From positions 1 to 59,472 of the forward strand of contig DGDY01000277.1 in the NCBI GenBank assembly GCA_002385675.1: a stretch of DNA of 59,472 nt, read 5' to 3'. The notes beneath the pieces are model-generated. The model made no database searches. It saw nothing but the letters and a program-made list of their open reading frames with translations, and was not told where the DNA came from. The translations under genes and the position numbers were made by a program. Below, one piece after another: positions 34,799 through 43,680 of this stretch. Each line of letters opens with the position of its first letter. Within the stretch, counting starts at the first letter, position 1. The DNA is from Anaerolineales bacterium UBA3940. GTDB taxonomy: Bacteria; Chloroflexota; Anaerolineae; Aggregatilineales; UBA3940.

Positions 34799-35776
34799 AT
34801 GCGCGACATCAAAGTATCCTGTGGTATCTGGTTTCTGGGCGCGACGAGCGACCGCTTCGTGAGGGCGGGTTACCGCCCCGACAAGACGATCCGTGAGCGC
34901 TTCGAACTCGCGGCGAGCATCGAGGGGGTGCAGGGGCTCGAGATGCACTACCCCACCGAAGTCACCGACGACACCTACAAAGACCTCAAGCAACTCGCCG
35001 ACGACCTCGGCATGGAGATCGTGCAGTTCTGCCCCCACCTGTGGGTCGATCCCAAGTACAAGTTCGGCCAGTTTACCAACCCCGACCCGGCGATCCGCCA
35101 GTCCGCACTGGACCTCGCCAAGCGCACCACCGACATCGCGCAGTATATGGAAGCGCACATCATGGTGTACTGGCCTGCCCAGGACGGCTACGATTACCCC
35201 TTCCAAATCGACCACCGCCGCGCGCTCGATTGGCTGGTGGAGAACCTCGCCGCCTGGTGCGACCACAACCCCGAGCAGAAGATCGCCGTCGAATACAAGG
35301 CCTGGGAGCCGCGCTCGCGCATCCTGCTGCCAACCATCGGCCACGTGATGACCATCGTCAACGAGATCAACCGCCCGAACCTCGGCGTCAACATCGACGT
35401 GGGGCACGCCTTCATGATGAAGGAGAACCTCGCGGAGTCGTTCTCGCTGGCCTGCCGCTACGGCAAGCTGTTCCACACGCACTGGAATGACAACTGGAAG
35501 CTGTTCGACGACGACGTGATCGTAGGCACCGTCAACCTGTGGGAGACGCTCGAGGCGCTGTTCTGGCTGGACGAGTGGGGCTACGACGGCTGGTTCGGGC
35601 TGGACCTGTTCCCCTACCGCGAAGACCCCGCCGACGCCGTGCGCGAGAGTATCCGCAACCTTCAGTTTGGCTACGAACTGCTTGACCGCGTGCCGCGTGA
35701 GGCATGGTATGAGGTCTTCCGCAGCGCCGACGCCGCGAAGATCGCGCAGCTCCAGCGCCAGATACTTGGCGGATAG
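34799..35776 (+). CDS. Xylose-isomerase-like TIM-barrel sugar isomerase/epimerase
   Basis: A 325-residue barrel of the xylose-isomerase-like superfamily. Metal-binding acidic and His residues are visible in EYKAWEPRSRI, NIDVGHAFM, FHTHWND and GLDLFPYRED. The ATG at 34799 follows GGAAGGA at a good distance; an upstream in-frame start at 34739 is less likely. Together with the split transketolase it suggests ketose/aldose or branched-sugar catabolism. I cannot assign the sugar. It is 66 bases after the regulator and 21 before the transketolase. Confidence 0.75.
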   Translation: MRDIKVSCGIWFLGATSDRFVRAGYRPDKTIRERFELAASIEGVQGLEMHYPTEVTDDTYKDLKQLADDLGMEIVQFCPHLWVDPKYKFGQFTNPDPAIRQSALDLAKRTTDIAQYMEAHIMVYWPAQDGYDYPFQIDHRRALDWLVENLAAWCDHNPEQKIAVEYKAWEPRSRILLPTIGHVMTIVNEINRPNLGVNIDVGHAFMMKENLAESFSLACRYGKLFHTHWNDNWKLFDDDVIVGTVNLWETLEALFWLDEWGYDGWFGLDLFPYREDPADAVRESIRNLQFGYELLDRVPREAWYEVFRSADAAKIAQLQRQILGG

Positions 35777-35797
35777 CAACCGCCACAAGGAGGCCTT

Positions 35798-36643
35798 ATG
35801 CCAGCACCGCCGGTGTTAGACACACCCGAACTGAAAGAGAAGGCCCGGCAGATCCGGCTCGACATCCTGGAGATGACCACACGTGCCGGGTCCGGCCACC
35901 CGTCGAGTTCGTGGTCGGCCACGGAGATCGCCGTTGCGCTGTTCTTCGGCGGCGTGCTGCGCTACGACCCCGCCGATCCCTGGTGGCCGGAGCGCGACCG
36001 CTTCATCATGAGCAAAGGACACGCCTCGCCGTTGCTCTATGCGGTGCTGGCACATGCCGGCTACTTCGACCGCGAGCGGCTGTGGGAGCTGCGTGAAGCT
36101 GGCAGCCCGGTGCAGGGTCACCCCATCCAGGGCGCAATGCCGGGTGTCGAGGCGACAACCGGCTCGCTCGGGCAGGGGTTGAGCGTAGGGCTGGGCCATA
36201 TCCTCGGCGGGCGGCTGAACGGGCATGACTATCACGTATTCGTGCTGCTGGGCGACGGCGAGTGCCAGGCGGGCCAGATCTGGGAGGCGGCGATGGCCGG
36301 AGCGCACTTCAAGGCGGGCCGCCTGCACGCCATCCTCGACTACAACAAGTACCAGGAGACCGGCCCTATCGCGCGGGAGATGGCGCTCGAGCCGCTGGCG
36401 GACAAGTGGCAGGCGTTCGGCTGGCGCGTGGACGAGGTTGACGGGCACGACGTCGCGGCGCTGGTTGAGAAGCTGCGGGCCGCCCGGCAGCGCGAAGACC
36501 AGCCCACGATCCTCATCGCCCATACGGTGAAGGGCAAGGGCGTCTCATTCGTCGAGCAGGATTTCACCTGGCACGGACGCGCGATCACGAAGCCGGAACA
36601 GGTTGAGAAAGCGCGGGAGGAACTCCATGCAGCTAGGGGCTAG
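35798..36643 (+). CDS. Transketolase, N-terminal (ThDP-binding) subunit
   Basis: A 281-residue half transketolase. The thiamine-diphosphate motif runs from GDGECQAGQIWEAAMAGAHF to LHAILDYNKYQ. Other conserved features are SGHPSSSWSATEI and the SKGHASPLLYAVLAHAGYF segment. Split transketolases of this type occur in several catabolic operons, including apulose-4-phosphate transketolase AptAB of D-apiose breakdown. A strong Shine-Dalgarno site (AAGGAGG) precedes it, and it overlaps the C-terminal half by 17 bases. Confidence 0.9.
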   Translation: MPAPPVLDTPELKEKARQIRLDILEMTTRAGSGHPSSSWSATEIAVALFFGGVLRYDPADPWWPERDRFIMSKGHASPLLYAVLAHAGYFDRERLWELREAGSPVQGHPIQGAMPGVEATTGSLGQGLSVGLGHILGGRLNGHDYHVFVLLGDGECQAGQIWEAAMAGAHFKAGRLHAILDYNKYQETGPIAREMALEPLADKWQAFGWRVDEVDGHDVAALVEKLRAARQREDQPTILIAHTVKGKGVSFVEQDFTWHGRAITKPEQVEKAREELHAARG

Positions 36644-37610
36644 GGCAGGGCTCAAGCCGGGCGGCAAGCCGCTGCGCGACCACTTCGGGGATGCGCTGCT
36701 GGAAGTGGCCCGGCAGAATAAGAAGGTCGTCGTGCTGGACGGCGACCTCGGCAACTCGACCAAGGCCGAGACGGTGCGCGAGGCGTTCCCCGAGCGCTTC
36801 TTCAACATTGGCATTGCCGAGAGCAACCTGGTCGGCGTGGGGGCGGGGTTTGCCGCGACGGGGCACATCCCCTTCATCGTGAGCTTCTCTTCCTTCCTGT
36901 TGTGCAACGCCTACGACCAGATCCGGCTGGCCATCGCTATGTCGAACATTAACGCCAAGGTCGTCGGTAGCCACGGCGGGATCACGCTCGGCAAGGACGG
37001 GCCGACGCAGATGGGTATCGAGGACCTGGCGCTGGTGGGCGGGCTGCCGACCTTCACCATCGTCGTGCCGAGCGACCCCGCCTCGATGCACGCCGCAGTG
37101 CGCGCCATCGCCGAGCACGAGGGGCCGTGCTTCCTGCGCTCCAGCCGCGTCGAGTTGCCCTACATCTACGACCCCGAGGACACGCCGTTCGAGATCGGCA
37201 AGGCGAACGTAGTGCGCGAGGGCGATGACCTGACCATCATCGGCACCGGCATCATGGTTGCCGCCGCGCTGGACGCCGCCGCCGTGCTGGCGGAAGAGGG
37301 CATCGAGGCGCGGGTGCTCGACCTGCACACCATCCGCCCGCTGGACGAAGAGGCCATCGCCGCCGCCGCTCGCGAAACCGGCGCCATCGTCACGGCGGAG
37401 GAGCATCTGCTCCAGGGCGGCATAGGCGCTAACGTCGCCCGGCTGGTGGCGCTGAACCACCCGGTGCCAATGCGCTTCGTGGGGCTGCGTGACACCTACG
37501 TCGAGTCGGGCGATCCGTGGGACCTGCTTGAGAAGTACAACATGACGCCTGACGACATCGTCGCGGCAGCGCGCGAGGCCGTGGCGGCAAAGAAGGCGAT
37601 GGTAACGTGA
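36627..37610 (+). CDS. Transketolase, C-terminal subunit
   Basis: A 327-residue partner of the preceding gene. It contains the pyrimidine-binding domain (VVVLDGDLGNSTKAETVREAFPERFFNIGIAESNLVG, split here across its two conserved blocks) with the catalytic Glu in IAESN, and the C-terminal transketolase domain (GDDLTIIGTGIMVAAALDAA, LDLHTIRPLDEEAI). The ATG at 36627 follows GGGAGG and removes eight spurious residues from a longer reading. It overlaps the next gene by four bases. The active enzyme should be an alpha2beta2 complex. Confidence 0.9.
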   Translation: MQLGARAGLKPGGKPLRDHFGDALLEVARQNKKVVVLDGDLGNSTKAETVREAFPERFFNIGIAESNLVGVGAGFAATGHIPFIVSFSSFLLCNAYDQIRLAIAMSNINAKVVGSHGGITLGKDGPTQMGIEDLALVGGLPTFTIVVPSDPASMHAAVRAIAEHEGPCFLRSSRVELPYIYDPEDTPFEIGKANVVREGDDLTIIGTGIMVAAALDAAAVLAEEGIEARVLDLHTIRPLDEEAIAAAARETGAIVTAEEHLLQGGIGANVARLVALNHPVPMRFVGLRDTYVESGDPWDLLEKYNMTPDDIVAAAREAVAAKKAMVT

Positions 37611-38902
37611 TCTCGTGGGAGCTGACCCAGCGCGAGCGGGAGGGCCGCCCCATCCGCGTCAGCATGAGCGGCGCGGGCTGGATGGGCACCGGCTTCCTAG
37701 CGGCGGTGCGGCACGTGCCCGGCATGGTCGTCAACGTCATCGCCGACGAGGATGTGGCGGCAGCGCGGGCGGCATTCCTGGCAGCCGGGGTGCCGCCGGA
37801 GCAGATCGCCGAGGCCAGCGCGCCCGGCCCCGCAATGGACGCACTGCGCGCCGGGCAGGTCGTCGCTACCGGCTCATACTGGCTCGCCGCACAGCTTGAA
37901 GCTGTGGACATCGTCACCGACGTGACGTGGTCGCCTGCCACCGGCGCGGAGACCGCCTGCGCCGCCATCGAGCACGGCAAGGACGTGGTACTTGTCAATA
38001 TCGAGGCGGACGTCACCGTGGGGCGCATCCTGCGCCGGAAGGCCGAACAGGCAGGGGTGCTGTACAGTGTTTCGGGCGGGGATGAGCCCGGCTGCCTGAT
38101 GGAACTGGTGGACTTTGTGACCGCCCTCGGCTACGAGGTCATCGCCATCGGCAAGGGCAAGAACAACCCGCTCGACCCGTCAGCCACGCCGGAGACGGTG
38201 GCAGAGTCGGCGCGCAAGGCTGACAAAGACCCGTACCAGGTCGCCTCGTACGTTGACGGCACCAAGACGATGTTCGAGATGACCTGCGCCGCCAACGCGA
38301 CCGGCTGCCTGCCGGTGCGGCGCGGCATGCTGGGGCCGGAAGCCACGCTGGAGACCGTGTCGCAGGTGTTTGCGCTGGAGGCGGACGGCGGCCTCACGCC
38401 CTACCCCGGCATCGTCGACTTCGTGCAGGGAGAGGCGATGGCGGGCGGGGTGTTCGTCACCGTGCGCATCGCGGATGAGCGCATCCAGGCCGACCTCAAC
38501 TATCTGAAGGTCGGACGCGGGAAGTACTTCACCTTCTTCCGCCCCTACCACCTGTGGTTCCTCGAGGCGCCGATCTCCATCGCCCGCGCGCACCTGCACC
38601 GCGAACCGACGCTCGTGCCGCTCGACCGTCCGGTCGCAGACGTGATGGCGGTCGCCAAGCGCGACCTGACCCCCGGAGAGACGCTGGACACCTTCGGCGG
38701 GTACACCCAGTACGGCGTGATGGACCGCGCCGAGGTCGCACGCGGGCTGAACGCGCTGCCGGTCGGGCTGGCCCCCGGCGCGAGGGTCGTGAGGCCCGTC
38801 GCGCGCGGTGAGATCATCACATGGGATGACGTCACGCTCGATGAGAGCAGTACGGTCGTCCGGCTGCGCCGCGAGCAGGACGCGCTTGATGCCAAGCTCT
38901 GA
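37607..38902 (+). CDS. Homoserine-dehydrogenase-like oxidoreductase with SAF domain
   Basis: A 431-residue protein. Residues ~15-150 form a Rossmann domain (VSMSGAGWMGTGFLAAV, then a long middle domain with VSGGDEPGCLMELVDFVTALGYEVIAIGKGKNNP). The C-terminal ~70 residues are an SAF-type domain (VGLAPGARVVRPVARGEIITWDDVTL). Relatives are often misnamed FlgA-like or homoserine dehydrogenase. NAD(P)-dependent oxidation of a sugar or sugar acid is likely here. The GTG start overlaps the transketolase stop (GTGA). Confidence 0.72.
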   Translation: MISWELTQREREGRPIRVSMSGAGWMGTGFLAAVRHVPGMVVNVIADEDVAAARAAFLAAGVPPEQIAEASAPGPAMDALRAGQVVATGSYWLAAQLEAVDIVTDVTWSPATGAETACAAIEHGKDVVLVNIEADVTVGRILRRKAEQAGVLYSVSGGDEPGCLMELVDFVTALGYEVIAIGKGKNNPLDPSATPETVAESARKADKDPYQVASYVDGTKTMFEMTCAANATGCLPVRRGMLGPEATLETVSQVFALEADGGLTPYPGIVDFVQGEAMAGGVFVTVRIADERIQADLNYLKVGRGKYFTFFRPYHLWFLEAPISIARAHLHREPTLVPLDRPVADVMAVAKRDLTPGETLDTFGGYTQYGVMDRAEVARGLNALPVGLAPGARVVRPVARGEIITWDDVTLDESSTVVRLRREQDALDAKL

Positions 38903-38941
38903 AGCCCTGATAGGTTCCTCTCAACACGAACGGAGGCAACA

Positions 38942-39901
38942 ATGAAGATTGGCGTGTTCACTGCCCTGTGGGGCAACCTGTCGTTTGAAGAAGCGCTGGA
39001 CTGCGCTGTGCAGCACGGCGTCCAGGCAGTCGAGATCGGGGCGGGCGGCTACCCCGGCAGCCCGCACTGCCCGGTCGACGAGCTGCTGGAGAGTCAGGCC
39101 CGCCGCGACGAGTGGCTGGGCGAGATCGCGTCGCGCGGGCTGATGCTCAGCGCGCTCAGCATCCACAACAATCCGCTCCACCCCGACGCCGAGGTCGCCC
39201 GCGAGGCGGACGAGACGTTCCGCAAGGCAATCCGACTCGCGGAGGCGCTCGGCGTACCCGTCGTCAACACCTTCTCGGGGCTGCCTGCCGGCGCGCCCGG
39301 CGACACGATGCCGAACTGGGTTACCTGCCCGTGGCCGCCGCACTTCCTGGAAACGCTCGATTACCAGTGGAACAAGGTCGCCCTGCCGTACTGGCGCGAG
39401 GCTGCGCCGTTCGCCGCCGACCACGGCATCAAGGTGGCCTTCGAGATGCACCCCGGCATGCTCGTCTACAATGTCGAGACGCTGCTGCGCCTGCGCGAGG
39501 TCAACCCGGTGCTCGGCTGCAACTTCGATCCGAGCCACCTGTGGTGGAACGGCGTCGACCCGGTCGAGGCGATCCGCGCGCTGGGCGAGGCGATCTTCCA
39601 CGTGCATGGCAAAGATGTCGCCGTCGACCCGCACAACGTGCGCGTTAACGGCGTCAACGACAACAAGCCCTACGACCGCATCCTCGACCGCGCCTGGACG
39701 TTCCGCAGCATCGGCTACGGGCACGACGTCAAGGCGTGGAAAGACATCGTCAGCGCGCTGCGGATGGTCGGCTACGACTACGTGATCTCCATCGAGCACG
39801 AGGACGCAATGATGTCAACCAATGAAGGGCTGGCGAAGGGCGTCGCGCTGCTGAAGGAGGCCGGGATCTTCGAAGAAGCCGGGGAGATGTTCTGGGCCTG
39901 A
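38942..39901 (+). CDS. Sugar phosphate isomerase/epimerase (TIM barrel)
   Basis: A 319-residue protein of the xylose-isomerase-like barrel family. Likely metal ligands are the Glu in VAFEMHPGML, Asp/His in CNFDPSHLWWNG, His in IFHVHGKDV and Glu in ISIEHEDAMMS. It differs from the barrel at 34799. Shine-Dalgarno GGAGG precedes the ATG. It is the last gene of the carbohydrate operon. A role as isomerase, epimerase or decarboxylase of the pathway intermediate is possible; the substrate is unknown. Confidence 0.82.
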   Translation: MKIGVFTALWGNLSFEEALDCAVQHGVQAVEIGAGGYPGSPHCPVDELLESQARRDEWLGEIASRGLMLSALSIHNNPLHPDAEVAREADETFRKAIRLAEALGVPVVNTFSGLPAGAPGDTMPNWVTCPWPPHFLETLDYQWNKVALPYWREAAPFAADHGIKVAFEMHPGMLVYNVETLLRLREVNPVLGCNFDPSHLWWNGVDPVEAIRALGEAIFHVHGKDVAVDPHNVRVNGVNDNKPYDRILDRAWTFRSIGYGHDVKAWKDIVSALRMVGYDYVISIEHEDAMMSTNEGLAKGVALLKEAGIFEEAGEMFWA

Positions 39902-39921
39902 GCATGCGCGCCCCAGACGTG

Positions 39922-39957
39922 AAACACGACCACAGCCTGAGAGCTGTCGTCGTGTTT
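39922..39957 (+). terminator. Terminator of the carbohydrate operon
   Basis: AAACACGAC pairs with GTCGTGTTT and, past one mismatch, ACAGC with GCTGT, around a CTGAGA loop. TTTATT follows. It lies 20 bases after the last stop codon. The remainder of the gap (39958-40052) holds nothing recognisable. Confidence 0.75.
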
Positions 39958-40051
39958 ATTGCTGGTTCCAACTGGAGAGCGGGGTGAAGCCCATCGTTAT
40001 AACCAACTCGGCGTGCGTCCCGATGACGCAGCGCACACTTTTCAGCCCCCC

Positions 40052-40080
40052 GAATCAAAAAGAGCGCCGCGTGGCGCTCT
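40052..40080 (-). terminator. Terminator of tRNA-Lys, repeat family copy 6
   Basis: On the minus strand AGAGCGCC-ACGC-GGCGCTCT is followed by TTTTTGATTC, a classic intrinsic terminator beginning five bases after the tRNA. It is the best-formed member of the family and may be the source of the copies near 60, 3310, 14113, 27325 and 33770. Confidence 0.85.
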
Positions 40081-40085
40081 CCTCA

Positions 40086-40158
40086 TGACCCGCCCAGGAC
40101 TCGAACCTGGAACCAATTGATTAAGAGTCAACTGCTCTGCCGATTGAGCTAGCGGGCC
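40086..40158 (-). tRNA. tRNA-Lys (CTT)
   Basis: The 73-nt cloverleaf on the minus strand has acceptor GGCCCGC/GCGGGTC with discriminator A, D arm GCTC..GAGC, anticodon stem GTTGA/TCAAT with loop CTCTTAA (anticodon CTT), and T arm CCAGG-TTCGAGT-CCTGG. CCA is not encoded. It has its own promoter and terminator. A decayed copy lies at 77-140. Confidence 0.95.
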
Positions 40159-40172
40159 ATAATGTCGATCAG

Positions 40173-40200
40173 ATTATAGCGCGCTCGACCCATTTGTCAA
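40173..40200 (-). promoter_or_regulatory. Consensus promoter of tRNA-Lys
   Basis: On the minus strand TTGACA (40200-40195) and TATAAT (40178-40173) match both consensus hexamers with a 16-base spacer. The tRNA begins 14 bases beyond the -10 element. On the plus strand a TATAAT at 40243-40248 may serve the moxR gene. Confidence 0.85.
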
Positions 40201-40290
40201 TTCCATGCCCCGTGATTCCTGTATGATTCTTACGAGACCCGCTATAATCTGGCGAGTCCGCTCATCAGAAACGCCAGGCAGGAGCCATCC

Positions 40291-41250
40291 ATGAGCATTT
40301 CGTCTGTAAAGGCCGTCGGCGACCGGCTGGCCCAGAACATCGAGCGAGTGATCCTCGGTAAGCACGAAGAAGTCATGCTGGCCCTCATCGGCTTGCTGTG
40401 CGAGGGACACCTGCTGATCGAAGATGTGCCCGGCGTCGGCAAGACCATGCTCGCCAAGGCGCTCGCTCGCTCGGTTGGCGGCAACTTCAGCCGCATCCAG
40501 TTCACGCCCGACATGCTCCCCAGCGACGTGACCGGCGTCTCGGTGTTTAACCAGCAGACCCGCGAGTTCGAGTTCCGCCCCGGCCCCATCATGGCGCAGA
40601 TCGTGCTCGCCGACGAGATCAACCGCGCCACTCCCAAGACGCAGTCCGCGCTGCTGGAGGCCATGGAGGAGCGGCAGGTCACGGTAGACGGCACGACTTA
40701 CGAACTCGCCCCGCCCTTCCTCGTTCTCGCCACGCAGAACCCCATCGAGTACGAGGGGACGTTCCCCCTGCCTGAAGCGCAGCTCGACCGCTTCCTGCTG
40801 CGCATCCGCCTCGGCTACCCTGAGGCGACGGACGAGATGGCCATGCTGGACGCTCAGCAGTACCACCACCCGGTGACGGGCCTGCGGCAGGTGGTGACGC
40901 TTGACGAGCTGCGCGAGGCGCAGGCAGCCGTGCGCTCGGTATACATCGACCGGCAGATCAAGCGCTACATTGTCGACATCGTCTCCGCGACCCGCAATCA
41001 CGATGATGTATACCTCGGCGCCAGCCCGCGAGGCAGCCTCGCCCTGTACCGCGCCTCCCAGGCCCGCGCCGCACTCGCCGGTCGCGATCACGTCCTGCCT
41101 GACGATGTGAAGGCGCTTGCTATACCCACGCTCGCGCACCGCATCATCATCGGGCCGTCGGCGCGCATCAAGGACATCACAGCCGAGAACGTCATCGCGG
41201 AGGTCCTCAAGCGGGTACCGGTCCCCGGGGCAACGCTGGGCATCGACTAG
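40291..41250 (+). CDS. MoxR-family AAA+ ATPase
   Basis: A 319-residue ATPase. Walker A is [15 protein letters not shown], Walker [22 protein letters not shown], and the sensor region [25 protein letters not shown] is characteristic of MoxR. The C-terminal lid follows. Paired with a DUF58 protein immediately downstream, it fits the MoxR-DUF58 chaperone-like modules that assemble or activate extracytoplasmic or VWA-type complexes. GGAG lies 8 bases upstream of the start. Confidence 0.92.
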   Translation: MSISSVKAVGDRLAQNIERVILGKHEEVMLALIGLLCEGHLLIEDVPGVGKTMLAKALARSVGGNFSRIQFTPDMLPSDVTGVSVFNQQTREFEFRPGPIMAQIVLADEINRATPKTQSALLEAMEERQVTVDGTTYELAPPFLVLATQNPIEYEGTFPLPEAQLDRFLLRIRLGYPEATDEMAMLDAQQYHHPVTGLRQVVTLDELREAQAAVRSVYIDRQIKRYIVDIVSATRNHDDVYLGASPRGSLALYRASQARAALAGRDHVLPDDVKALAIPTLAHRIIIGPSARIKDITAENVIAEVLKRVPVPGATLGID

Positions 41251-41254
41251 GCGC

Positions 41255-42508
41255 ATGGACAGCCGCCGCTCTTCCATCTACCTGATCATCGTCGTCAGCC
41301 TGCTGGCGGGGATGATCACAGGCCGCGACTTCTTCTTCACGGTCGCCTACGCCTTCATCGGGCTGGTCGTGTTCTCATTCCTGTGGGCATGGAGCGGCGT
41401 GCGCTGGCTGCACCTCCGCCGCCAGACTCGCGCCCGGCGGGCGCAGGTCGGCCACTTCCTCGACGAGCTGTTCACCGTGAAGAACACCGGGCTGCTGCCC
41501 AAGCTGTGGCTTGAGATATACGACCACTCCGACCTACCGGGGCACACCGCCAGCCAGGTCGTGAGCAACCTCGGCCCCCGGCAGGAGACAAGCTGGCGAG
41601 CCCACACGCTGTGCGTGCGGCGTGGCGCGTACCGGCTCGGGCCGCTGCGCGTCGTCACCGGTGACCCGTTCGGGCTGTTCCAGGCGGAGCGCCGTCTCAG
41701 CGCGACCTCGCCGCTCGTCGTCTACCCGCCCACCGTGGACATCCCGGAGTTCACGCTGCCGATCGGCATCCTGCCCGGCGGCGACGCCGTCCGCCGGCGC
41801 ACGCAGCAAGTTACGACCAACGCCGCCGGCATCCGCGATTATGCCCCCGGCGACAGCTTCAGCCGCATCCACTGGCCGACGAGCGCCCGCAAGAACCGGC
41901 TGTTCGTGAAGGAGTTCGAACTGGACCCGCTCGCCGACGTGTGGCTGCTGATGGACGCCGAGCGCACCGTGCACGTCGGCAGCTACGACTCAACCGACCC
42001 GGCAGTACTCCAACTGCTGCAGTCCACGCCGCATGGTATCCCCCCGACGACGGAGGAGTACACCATCGCGGCGACGGCGTCGCTGGCGCGGTACTTCCTC
42101 CAGCGCGACCGGGCGGTTGGCCTGATCTCACACGCCCGCCAGCGCGAGTTCATCCACCCGGAGCGCGGGGGGCGGCAGCTTACCAAGATTCTTGAGACGC
42201 TGGCTATCATCGAGGCGCGGGGGATACTCACCTTTGAGCAGTTGATGTCCATCTACGCCAACCAGCTTCCGCGCGGCTCGACGGTTGTGCTCGTCACGCC
42301 GTCCACCCGCGACGGCTGGGTGACTGCCGCGCACGCCTACACGCAGCGCGGGCTGCGCATCGCGGCGGTGCTCATCGATGGGCAGTCATTCGGCGGGAGG
42401 CCCGGCACCGAGGAGAACGCGCTCCGGCTGGCACACCTCAACATCCCGACTTACATCGTGCGGCGCAGCGACGATCTGCGCGTGGCGCTGAGCCAGCCGC
42501 GCGTCTGA
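41255..42508 (+). CDS. DUF58 domain protein
   Basis: A 417-residue membrane-linked protein. Two N-terminal hydrophobic helices (IYLIIVVSLLAGMI, FFTVAYAFIGLVVFSFLWAW) are followed by the DUF58 core with its signature IRDYAPGDSFSRIHWPTSARKNRLFVKEFE. A VWA-like C-terminal region follows. The ATG at 41255 lies four bases after the MoxR stop and gives a sensible membrane start; a longer reading runs back inside moxR. It ends 10 bases from the convergent glycosyltransferase gene without a clear terminator. Confidence 0.88.
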   Translation: MDSRRSSIYLIIVVSLLAGMITGRDFFFTVAYAFIGLVVFSFLWAWSGVRWLHLRRQTRARRAQVGHFLDELFTVKNTGLLPKLWLEIYDHSDLPGHTASQVVSNLGPRQETSWRAHTLCVRRGAYRLGPLRVVTGDPFGLFQAERRLSATSPLVVYPPTVDIPEFTLPIGILPGGDAVRRRTQQVTTNAAGIRDYAPGDSFSRIHWPTSARKNRLFVKEFELDPLADVWLLMDAERTVHVGSYDSTDPAVLQLLQSTPHGIPPTTEEYTIAATASLARYFLQRDRAVGLISHARQREFIHPERGGRQLTKILETLAIIEARGILTFEQLMSIYANQLPRGSTVVLVTPSTRDGWVTAAHAYTQRGLRIAAVLIDGQSFGGRPGTEENALRLAHLNIPTYIVRRSDDLRVALSQPRV

Positions 42509-42518
42509 GCCCTGCCCA

Positions 42519-43664
42519 TCATCCCAGCAGCCGGGCGTAGTGCTCCCGAAGCTGCCGCGCCGACTCCGCCCACGAGAAGCGGCGCGCCTGCTCCAGCCCG
42601 CGCCGGGTAAGCTCCGCCCGCAGCGCCTCGTCGTCGAGCGCGCGCGCCAGCGCCCCGGCGAGGTCATCCACATCCAGCGGGTCGATAAGCAAACCGGCCT
42701 CCCCTACCACCTCCGGCACGGACGACGCGCGCGAAGCGACTACCGGGACGCCGCAGGCCATCGCCTCAAGCGGCGGCAGGCCAAACCCCTCGTAGAGCGA
42801 CGGAAACGCGAATACCTGCGCGGCGCTGTACAGCGCCGGAAGATCCTCGTCAGCGGCAAAGCCGATGAACTGCACCCGGTCGCCCAGCCCAAGCGCCTCG
42901 ATCTGTGCGTAAAGCGGGTCTTCCAGCCAGCCCTTCCCCCCGGCGATCACCAGCTTGAGGTCCGGGCGGTCGAGCCGGTGCAACGCCTCGGCCAGCCGCG
43001 CGTAGTTCTTGCGAGGCTGCACCGTGCCGAGGCTGAAGATGTAGGGCGCTTCCCCGATGCCGTACTTCGTCCGCACCCGCCGCAGCGCCTCGGCGTCCCG
43101 CACGGGCTTGAAATGCTCGTCCACCCCGCTGTAGAGCACGCTGATCTTCTCGCCGGGCGTGCCGTACAGCTCCATCAGATCGCGCCGCGTCGCCTCCGAA
43201 TCGGCCAGGATGTGATCGGCCCGCTGCACCGAGCGGGGCACGACGCGGTTGAGGTAGGCGCGCAATCCCGGCGCGGCGGCCTCCGGCGCGCGGATGAACG
43301 ACAGGTCGTGGACGGTCAGCAGCGTGCGGACGCCGCGTCGCACAGGCGGCAGGGTGAAGTCAGGCGCGTGCAGCAGGTCGATTGGCCCGGTCCACGTCTC
43401 AATGGGGAGCGGCAGCCGGGCGCGGTGCCACAGCCGCGCGAACCATTCGGCATTCAGAGGGGCCAGGCAGTAGGAGAAGTTCGGGCCGGGTGGCTCGGGG
43501 AGCGCCGCCTCCCGCCCAGCGGCGACGAACAGCCGGAAGTCCGTCTCGCCGTCCTGCCGGGCGACGGCGCGCACCAGTTCGCGGGTGTAGCGGCCAATGC
43601 CGCCGCCCTGCGTCACGGCAGAGGTGTAGTCGATGGCGATCCTTGCGGGGGGGCTGCCCATCAC
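42519..43664 (-). CDS. GT4-family glycosyltransferase
   Basis: A 381-residue GT-B enzyme. The N-terminal domain opens with RIAIDYTSAVTQGGGIGRYTREL. The C-terminal nucleotide-sugar domain shows FSLGTVQPRKNYARL, LKLVIAGGKGW and the E-x7-E motif YEGFGLPPLEAMACGVPVVAS. It is the last gene of the minus-strand surface-polysaccharide block and probably transfers a sugar, often mannose or glucose, onto the growing glycan. Confidence 0.9.
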   Translation of the reverse strand: MMGSPPARIAIDYTSAVTQGGGIGRYTRELVRAVARQDGETDFRLFVAAGREAALPEPPGPNFSYCLAPLNAEWFARLWHRARLPLPIETWTGPIDLLHAPDFTLPPVRRGVRTLLTVHDLSFIRAPEAAAPGLRAYLNRVVPRSVQRADHILADSEATRRDLMELYGTPGEKISVLYSGVDEHFKPVRDAEALRRVRTKYGIGEAPYIFSLGTVQPRKNYARLAEALHRLDRPDLKLVIAGGKGWLEDPLYAQIEALGLGDRVQFIGFAADEDLPALYSAAQVFAFPSLYEGFGLPPLEAMACGVPVVASRASSVPEVVGEAGLLIDPLDVDDLAGALARALDDEALRAELTRRGLEQARRFSWAESARQLREHYARLLG

Positions 43665-43680
43665 GCAGCTTTCCGGCAGG

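Noticed and set aside
14100..40158. A proven integrative element between tRNA-Lys traces
   Set aside because: No integrase, relaxase or transfer genes lie in the interval and the 14.1-kb trace is short; kept only as a hypothesis.
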